From IMG/VR virus record IMGVR_UViG_3300037549_000073, positions 1-23,900 of that record: a DNA stretch of 23,900 nucleotides, one strand, 5' to 3'. The translations under genes and the position numbers were made by a program. The notes below the pieces were generated by a model that saw nothing but the letters and a program-made list of their open reading frames with translations, was not told where the DNA came from and did not search any database. This document shows positions 1 to 9,000 of the stretch, in pieces; within the stretch, counting starts at the first letter, position 1; each line of letters opens with the position of its first letter. This DNA comes from a virus.

Positions 1-3000
1 CGCGAGAGATCAGGCCGGCATCGAACAGGGTGCGCAGGGTCTGGTGGTTGATGGCGTAGACGCGCGCCGCGACCGCCTTGAAGTCGGCCGCCCTGGGGAG
101 GAAGCGGCTCAAAATATCCCGCGCCTCGTTGCGCGAAAGCCCGGAGGCGCCGGTGATATCGTGATCGTTGATCGCCCGGTTGAAGTCGCTGCCCGGCGGG
201 TGCAGTGCGCCGACGGCCTCGTTGCGCTCTACCGCGTGCCGCGCCATCAGGAATTGGTCGAGTTCTTCGCGGGTGATGCCCCGCGCCTTCATTGCGGCGA
301 TCAGCGGATCGATGCTCTCCCGATCGAGCCGTTCCAGCTTCTCGCCGGTGCGGCCGTAATAGAGACTTTCCGCCTGATAGGCGCTGAGCGCGGACTGGGT
401 GTTGCCGACCGACTGCTCGGCCTTCAAAACGCGATTGAACTTGTCCTGCAACTGAACGCGGGCTTCGGTGGCGTTGAGGTTGCCGAGCTTGCCGAGGGTA
501 CGGGTGCGGAGAATGTCGCCTATGCTGTTGTCGAAAGACCCTGCCCGTTTGAAGGCGTTATCCGGCTCGGAGAGCCCTAATGAACCGTCCTCTTTTGGTT
601 CACCATCCATCGGGCGTGCTGAACCGCCAGATCCTTGCCTAGGAAATCCGGCATTGCCAGCACTTCGGCCAAAAACCGCTCCCATGTCTCCAGGGTGTCG
701 AAGGGGTCGGGCTCGTCCAGCATTACCAGGGGCTTTGTCATTGCCGAAAAATCCTTTGCGCACGCTCTTGGCGATGGCGGTCATGGCATCATGTAGGCCG
801 GGAACGTCACGAACTAAAGTGCCGGGGTCGTAGTTCGTTTCGTAATCGACGATCCCCGCGTCTCTCAGGACCGTATTGACGAGATGGGCGTAAGCGGCGT
901 TGACGTGATCCACTATCTCGGGATTACGGTTGACCTCGGCCTGAAGGATGGCAATCAGCCTCTTCGATATCTGGTCGTAGTCCTGCTTCAACCAGAGGAT
1001 CGGATCAGGAGAACTTTGCTTCAGCTTTGCCTTTGCAGCGTCGGTCAGGTTGACGCGGTATCCGGCCCCTTTGTGGCCATGCGCCCATACGGCGTGGACA
1101 CCAGGCGCCCCCAACAAGGAGATGTCGGAACCGCTGAAACTCCGGTTTTTTGGATGGTTGTGATGGATGACGACACTCTCATCGGGATTCATCAGCCGGG
1201 CATCCAACTCGGGCGGAATATCAATGCGGTTATGGGAGCCTTCGTAGGCACCGATCTCCTTGCCGTTTTCGTCGATGGCGGAAAGGTGCTCGTTGCCGGT
1301 CGCGAGGCCGCGCGCAAGAACCTGATCCTGCGCCCGCGCGCCGGGCGCGATATGGTCCGGCTCCGGTTTCTTGGCCTTCGGCGGCTCCGGTGACTTCGGC
1401 GGCTCTGTGCCGGACTGCTCGTCGAGGAACTTCTGGCGATCCTCTGCCGACTTGAACTGGAAGCCCGGAATGGCGCCCTTCTTGTCGTAGGAGCTGTAAT
1501 ATCCGCCATGCTTCTTGGCGGACGCCGCCATCGCGTCATAGGTCGGCCGATCCGCGCGCGAGGTCGGTGTCGCCACGAACAGCTTGCCGCCGGTCTTGGC
1601 GTGGATCGTCTCGCCGGTCTTGTATTTCATGCCGGACGGAGCTGATACTGGTCCTGCCGCTCCGGAGGTTTGCTGCGCCTCATCTTCCTTCGGCGGGTTG
1701 GCCAGCGCGTCGAGGAACGCCTGCCGCTGCTCGGCCTTCTCGAACACGAAGTCCTTGCCGGAAGCCCCGCCGCCGTTCGCCTGCGCCAGCTTCGCCAGAT
1801 CGCGGTATTTGCCCGGCCCGACGCGGGCTTCCAGGCTGGCGGTTACCATCTTGTTGGGCAGCGACCGCAGCTTGAATTCGACGCCGGCAATGGTGACGTT
1901 GCCTTCGGTCGGGATATCGACGTCCTTGGTCTTCGGCTCACGCCGCTGGCCCATGTCCGCGTTTTCGATGCGGTCGAACAGATCGTTGATCTTCTCGACA
2001 TCGGTGTAGTCGCGGTTTTTCGGCTGCGGCATCGACCGGGCGATTTCCGGATCGGTCTGCTTTTCGAGCACAATGATGTGGGTCATGGCGCTTGTGCCGG
2101 CCCGCTCGAACGTCACCGCCGGCAGATCGATAGCGCCAACGAGGAAAAGGTCGTTCTTGCCCTCAAGGAATTCGACCAGTCGCTTGTCGGCCATGCCGCC
2201 CCTCGGCAGCAGCGCCACGATGCGACCGCCGTTCTTCAGGTGGGCGACAGCCTTGGAAAGGTGCTCGATCGCCGTCTTGCCGCCGGCGCCAAAGGGCGGG
2301 TTCATCACGATGGCGTCGAACTTGTTGGCGGGGATGCTCAGGTTCTCGAAGCGGTCCACGACAACGCGGGCGCCCGGCGAAGACAGCGCGGCGCGGCCGG
2401 CGAGGCTCGACGACGGCTCGATCAGGGTGCGCGCGGTATCCTCGGGGAAGTACCTCGAGATCGCGCCGTGACCAGCCGACGGTTCGAGGATCTTCTCGCC
2501 AGATTTGAGCGCGGCGAACTCGACCATCTTCAGGCCGATGGGTTCCGGCGTAGCGAAGTAATCCGCGCCCTCGCGCTGGTCGCGGCGGGCGCGGTTCTTG
2601 CCCTGGCCGAAATAGTGCGTCTTCGCCTTCTCGAACTCGGAAATGCTGTGCGAGGTCGCCGCGTCCGCGACCTTGCCACCCTTGCCTTCGCCCGGCTCCG
2701 GATCGAAATTGTCGGCATCGTTGAAGGCGTCGATATAGGACTGCTTGATGGTGCGCGCGACGTCGCCGAGCGCGAGGTTTTCGGCGGTCCCGGCCCGCTC
2801 GGCGATCTTGCCGGCGAAGGTCCATCGCTCCCAGGACGTTCCCGTGTTCATGTACCGGAAAATGGCGTCGGAGGCTTGGCCTACACGATATGTGCGGCCC
2901 TCCTGCTGGATCGCCGTCGTTGGCCGGACGGGCATGCCAAGGTTGACGGTGACGCGCTGCCGCTTGCCGGTGGTGTCGTGCAGGCTGATCCCTGCTTCAC

Positions 3001-6000
3001 CAGCGGCCGACTGCACGATGATGATGTCGCGCCCGCTGTTGTCGTCGTTGAACAGCCGCTTGGCTTCGTTGCGGATCTTGTTCGAGACGGTGCCGTTATA
3101 GATCAGCGCGTTCGGGAAAGCCTGCTGCAATGCATAGATCGGCGCTTGCAGGTCAGAGAATTGCAGGTTCTTAACCCAAGGATTGCGATCGAGGAACTCC
3201 TTGTAAAGCTCGGCCGGCTTGACCTCGGTGGCGTCCTTGCCGTGGCCGACCGAAATCTTGACGTTCGGCGGGATATCGAGAATGAACGGCGAGATACCGC
3301 CGCCCTCGTTATAGTCATGGAACACCACGACCTTGCGGCCGAGATCGAGCGACTTCTGAATATAAGGAATGGCGTGCTCGGCCTTGATGGCTTCCAAGAG
3401 CCGCATCCGCGTCAGATAGTCGAATTTCTTCGCGACCAACTCATGCAGCGGGCGGAACTTGCCGTCGTCCGCGTCCTGCAAGAATTCGAGCGCCTTATCG
3501 ATCTGGTTGCCGATCGCGTCGTCGACCAAAAGGAACTTGCGATCATAATCACGGTCGACGGTCAGCGCGCGTCCGGACAGCGAGCCCTGGCGCTTGAGAT
3601 ATTCGTGAAGCTGCCGCTCCATCACCTCGCCGCGAACGTCCGCGTCCGGCTTGGTAAGCTTGTTGGTCCGCATCCGGTAGCCGAGATGCTGCATGTAGAA
3701 CTTGTCGCGACCGCTGCCGGAATTGTAGCGGGCGCCATCTTCGCGCTCATGCTCGAAGAGATAACCCTCCGCATAGTCGAGCGAGAAATGATAGGCGAAC
3801 GGCGTGGCCGACATCATCAGCGTCTTCGGCCGCGGGGTCGCGCGCCACTTCTCGATCAGCGGCTCGGCTTTCTTGTAGAGCGCAAGATAGGCGTCGTCCC
3901 GCTCCTTACTGCCCTTCGGCAGGCGATCAGCCGCGTCGTATTCGTCGCGCAGCACCATCTCGGCGCGGTGGTTCATGCCGTCCGGGTGCAGCGTGATCGC
4001 GCGCAGCGTCCGCAGCGCGGCGGTCGTGGTGCCGTTCTGATCCGACGACAGCTTGTGCGCCTCGTCGGCGACAACCAGATCCCAATCGCGGTCGGCCAGA
4101 TGCCGGTTCGCGCCCATGTTGGCATAGGTCGTGGCAACGATGCCCTTACCCTTGTCCTGGGTGTCGCCGAGAACGGAGACGTCGAGGCCAAGATCTTTCG
4201 CCGACTTCACCCAATCCATGAGGATGCCTTGCGACGGCGCCACGATAAGGGTGTTCTTCTTGCCCTGCATCGCAAAACGCTTGATGACGCCAAGGCCGGA
4301 ATAGGTCTTTCCCGTGCCGGTGCCGTTGGTGAACAGCATCCCGTGGCCGTCCGGCTTGGCGAAGCGTTCTTCGGCTTTCCGCACGTCATCGTGCTGCTCG
4401 GGGAACAGCATCGGCAGCGTATCGGCGATATTGCCGATGTCGCCGGGAACAACTTTCGCGCCCTCGGCCCGGCGCTGCCGGTCGCGGCGCGCGGTTAGGT
4501 CGGCTTCTTTGCGAGCATTTTCGATAGTCTGTTCAGTTGAGGTACGTTCAAGCGGAAGTCGTCCCTCGCTGTCGTCAGAGCCTCGTTCCGGCTCTCCTGG
4601 GGCGGCATCGCCACTCTCATACTCGGGTTGTCGAGCAGGAAGTTCGAGATGGCCGTCCGCTCCCACAACAGGGGCATGATCTTCAGGTACGCCGCCGCCG
4701 TCTGCACGTCCGTCCCCTCCGCTACCAACCGCTTTTCCTCGCGCGCGAGAGCCGCGTCCAGTTGATCCTGCGGTAGAGGAAACATCTGCCTTGCCCACTC
4801 CGTCGCCAGATGTTGCGTTTCCGCGATCTGGTTCCAGTACGTCGCCGCTACCTGATGCATCGAGGTTTTCCTTGCCGGATTGAACGTCTTCGACGAACCG
4901 GACGATGTAGGGTTTCATCTCCCGAATGGCGTCGGGCGCCATGCCGCCCTTGTTCAAGTGCTGGATCAGACCGCGCACCATGCCGGTGACGTCGCCCGCG
5001 TCCTTGAAGTGCGAGACGCCTGCCTTGAAGAACGGGAGCGCCTGGCGATAGGTTGCGTCATCGAACGGCTCGGCATCCTCGAACAGGCCCCGATCCTCGG
5101 ACAGTCCGGGCTTCTTGCCGAACAGTGCGTTTAGGCCCTTGGCAACGTCATCGAGGCCCATCGGCTTCGGTGCGGCTGGGCGCGAGGGCGCCGGGTTTAG
5201 ATCCGCAGCGGGCGGCTTTGCCGCTCTTACCTTTGCCAGTAACTCATGCTTTTGCGCTGGCGTGAGGTCGTCGTATTTGTCGACGCGGTTGTTGGTTATC
5301 GCCTTCATGGCATCGAAGGCGATTTCGTGCTGCTTCGTCCTGCCGTCCTTGTGCATCGGCAGTTGGTGCAGGATTTCCGCCCATGTCGGTGCGTCACGCG
5401 CGGCGCGGCGCTCGGCTGCGGTCGGCTCGGTTTTGGCGGGACGTTCCTTCTTTGCCTGCCCTTCGACGCGCACGACGTCGGTGGTGCGCGGGCCATCCGC
5501 ATCGCCGAACAGTATGTCGTTCACGGTGTCGCGGTCGGACTGGCTGAAATTCTTCGGGTCGATCCCCTTCACAAGCGTCTGCTGCCAGTCGTTGCCGGTC
5601 GCCTGCGCTTCCTTCTTGGCCTCCGATACCAGCCATGCATCGAGGCGACCGAGCGAGGCCGTGGCCTTGCGCTCGCTCGTCATGTCGATCTTCGGCGCGG
5701 GTGATGTCTCCCGGCCGGAAACCGTCCTGATGACGACGCCGGTTTCGATGATCGGCTTGCCGCGCTCGCCCTCTGGCTTCTCGCCGAATTCCTCGCCCAT
5801 CACGTCGTCGAAGATGTCGGAAACGCTCTTGGGTTTGTCCTTCGGTTTCGCGGTTTCCGGCTCGGCCTTTTTGGGGGTCGACCTCTCAGCGGCCTCACCT
5901 GCCGCCTTCATCATGATGTCTTTGATGTCGAGCAGCGAGGCTCGGTTCGCGACAGCGCGCAGGAAGGCGTCTCTTGCCGCGGCGTAAACCGGCTCCGGTG

Positions 6001-9000
6001 AAGCTCCGCGCCATTTGCCGCGGGCCTCATTGTCGAGATAGACGCCAATCTGTCGGTTGACGTCTCTTTCGACGTCGTTGAACGCAACAGCCCTTTCAGG
6101 GTCGCCAGCCAGGATCGCCGCCGCACGCTTTACATGGTCGGATGTTGGCTTGAAATTGACGTGAACAAACGGATCTTTGTGGCCCGGCAAGGTAATCGCC
6201 GCATCGCGCTGCGCCTGCGTCATGTCCGCGGGTGCGCGAGTCGTCGGGTGGATGGTGAGCTCTCGCGCCTTCGCGCCGGCCAGCAGTAACTCGTGCAGCC
6301 GCTCTTTCGAGCCTCCAACTGCTTTCAGCAGATCGCCGATATAGACGATGCCGGTGGCCGCATTGAGCTTGTCATATGCCTTGCGGACGTCTTCGAGAGT
6401 GAGGTCTTTGGTGGGCTTCTCGACCGCCGGCTTCTCTGTGCGCGGGCGCTGTATCCAAAGCACATGGAACGGTTCGCCGGCCGGGTTGTAGGCGGCATCC
6501 TGCATGGCCTTGTCGATCTGCTTGGGATCGTCGTGGCGCATCAGGCTCGCCGTCTCGTCGCCCTTCAAAATGCGCTTCAGGCCCGCGTCGACTTCGGCCC
6601 GGCTCAGATCGGGCAGCGCAGCGCGGATCTTCGCGAGAGATGCGCTCTCGGCGTATTTCCCGCCGGTGACCTTGAGGTAGGCGTCCTCTATGCGGTCCCT
6701 GATGGCGTCGTCGGCATTTTCGGCGGCAGGCTTGTTTTCAGCGGTGTCGCCGGCTTTGTCCCCAGCGGCTTCGTTCCCGCCGGCGGCTGGCTTGAGGGTG
6801 CCGCCAGTCCGGGGATTGCTGGCAGCGCCGCCACCTTCGGCCGTTTCATCTTGTGCGCCAGTCGCGCTGCCGCCCTTAACGACCTCAGTTTTTGCTGAAT
6901 GACCGGGGCCGACTTCCCCAGATGTGGGGCGTTCTTGCTCAGGAGATGTGCCGCCGCCAGATGTCCCTTGGCGTCCGGCGTCCAGTACTGTTTCGATTTC
7001 GGGGCCATATGCCTTCTCTGCTTCCGGTTCGGGAACGAACTTCTGACCGACGAGGTTCTCGACGACCGCTTGGCCGAACGCGGTTTCCGGAGCCATGCCG
7101 TCATTGTTGGCGAGGATTTCCGCCGCGCGCGCCTTGTCGACCGGGAGCACTCCCTCCGCATCCGGGCCGAGCGCCTTGTCGATGTCGGCGTGATGCTTGG
7201 CTGACGGCTGGATGAAGTCCATCAGGTCGGTCTGCTTGTGACCGTCCCCGAACAGGCCGTCATCGGCGGCTTTCTGCGCCACGCGCGGCTTCAGTCTGGC
7301 GTCGGCGCCGCGCTGCGCCATCTGGCCGTCGCCGGCCTTCTCAGCTCCGGGGATTACCGTCTGCGGCTTGTTGTCGGCGCCGGCTTCGGTGGTTGTCCGC
7401 GGGAAGGCCCGGCGGATCGCTGCCGCAAGATCCTTGCCGCGCAACTCGATCCTGCCGAACGGGGAGATCGTGATCGTGACGACCTTGCCGCGGCCCTCGA
7501 CGTTGCCGCGCTCGATGCTGCGACCGCCGTAGCTCTCGCTCCATCCATGCTTTGAAAGGGTGTCGATCAGGTCAGCGTCGGAGGCGCCTCGATCGATCGC
7601 AGCCTGGACCGCGCGCTCTCCACCCTGATTGACGGTGGAAACCGCCCGAACGGCGGCGTCGATATAGTGCTGCCTGCTGCCGGCTACTTCTTCGGCGGGT
7701 TCTTCCCGGCGTTTCTCGCCATCGCCGTCGCCAGCCTTCGGAACCTGTCTGCCATCTCGTTCTGCTTCTTTGCCTTCGCCGGGTCGCTCTCCGTCTTCGC
7801 CTTCTCCTTCAGGAGCCCAGCCATCTTCATATGTTGCTTCGGGGTGAACTGTTGCATCGTATGCTCCGTACCCGTAAATATCATAAAGCTCGCTCTTGGT
7901 CACTCCGTAATCGGGGTCATCCGCCACTTCCGGCACCAGCCGGGCGGCAGCTCGGCCAACCGCGCTATGCGGATCGGTTTCGCCTTCGTCGGCCATGATG
8001 CGAACCGCGAGCTCGCGGTCCTCCGGGTGTATGTCGGCATATCCAGCGGCCTCGATAGCCCGCCGCGCCTCGCCGTAGTATTCCTCGTCGCGCTCGCGCT
8101 CGTGGGCATCGCGCTCCGCGTCGAGGGTGTCCTGAGCCTTGGTCTGGTAAAGCTCGTCGCCCTCGGGGAAGCGGTGCTTCTTGGCGATACCGTCGCGGAC
8201 AGCCTCAACGAGGTCGTCCCCGGTGATCCGATCGTCCTTGGACCAGTAGAAATGCTGCTGCGCCAGGTTGGCCATGTCGTCGGGCGAAAGGCCGCGCTTG
8301 TTGTTCACCAGCGCAGGAAAGCCCTTATGGCCTTTCGGCATCGAGACGATGTGCTTGTGCGCGTCCATCGCTTTCAGCTCAGGACCGTATTTGACGCCTT
8401 TGACCTTTAGGCCGCCCTTGCTGACGATGAATTGCAGCAGGTTCAGCGGCTCGGCGCCGCCCGGCTTGGGTGGTGACCTGGGAGCGGGTTTTGCCTCGGA
8501 AGCCGGCTCCGCATATGGCTTTTCGGGTGGTGACCTATCGGCGGGTTTTTCGCTGACCGGCTTGGTGGGCTGCTCGGGCTGCGCCGGGCGTTTGGCCAAA
8601 TCCGGTATTACGGGATGCTGCCTGATCCACGGCGGTTGCAGTCCGTTCGGATAGTCGGCCGGCTTGGTGTGGTCGGCGAATTTCAACCAAGCTTTGAACT
8701 GGCCCGGCGTGTAGGCGACAACGCCGCCGATGCGATCGCCGCCGCCATCGGTGTAGGAATTCGCGTAGGCGTGCATCGCGTCGATCGGGGTGCGAAAGCC
8801 CGCCAGAATTTTGTGCTCGTCGAACCCTTTGCCGCCTGCATGGTGCTGGTTGATGATGAAGACGTGCGGGCTGGTCGGATGCGGGCCGATGAACACGTCC
8901 AGCGGCTCGCCGTCGGCGCCCTTGGTCCCCTTGATCCTGCCATAAGCCGCGTGCTCCATCTTTACGGACCACGGCTTGCCGTCGGGGTCGGCGCCTTCGC

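Noticed and set aside
2163-2825. Minus-strand open frame of 220 codons inside the methyltransferase region
   Set aside because: Strongly Arg-rich, typical of an off-frame translation, and it overlaps an intact, motif-bearing domain whose third positions are GC-rich. Unlike the four embedded ORFs it is not in a linker.
1670-4498. Plus-strand open frame of 942 codons
   Set aside because: It is codon-aligned antisense to the helicase and methyltransferase part of the giant gene, which shows clear motifs. It lacks recognisable motifs itself; GC-rich third positions suppress stops on the opposite strand.
5115-5987. Plus-strand open frame of 290 codons rich in Ser, Ala and Phe
   Set aside because: Shadow of the giant gene in another frame; no domain, no ribosome site, and all supported genes are on the other strand.
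8460-8640. Possible fifth embedded ORF in the Pro/Glu/Lys linker of the giant gene
   Set aside because: The alternative minus-strand frame there gives an Arg/Gln/Ala-rich product without a clear start, and the giant frame keeps moderate third-position GC (26 of 40 over 8462-8581).
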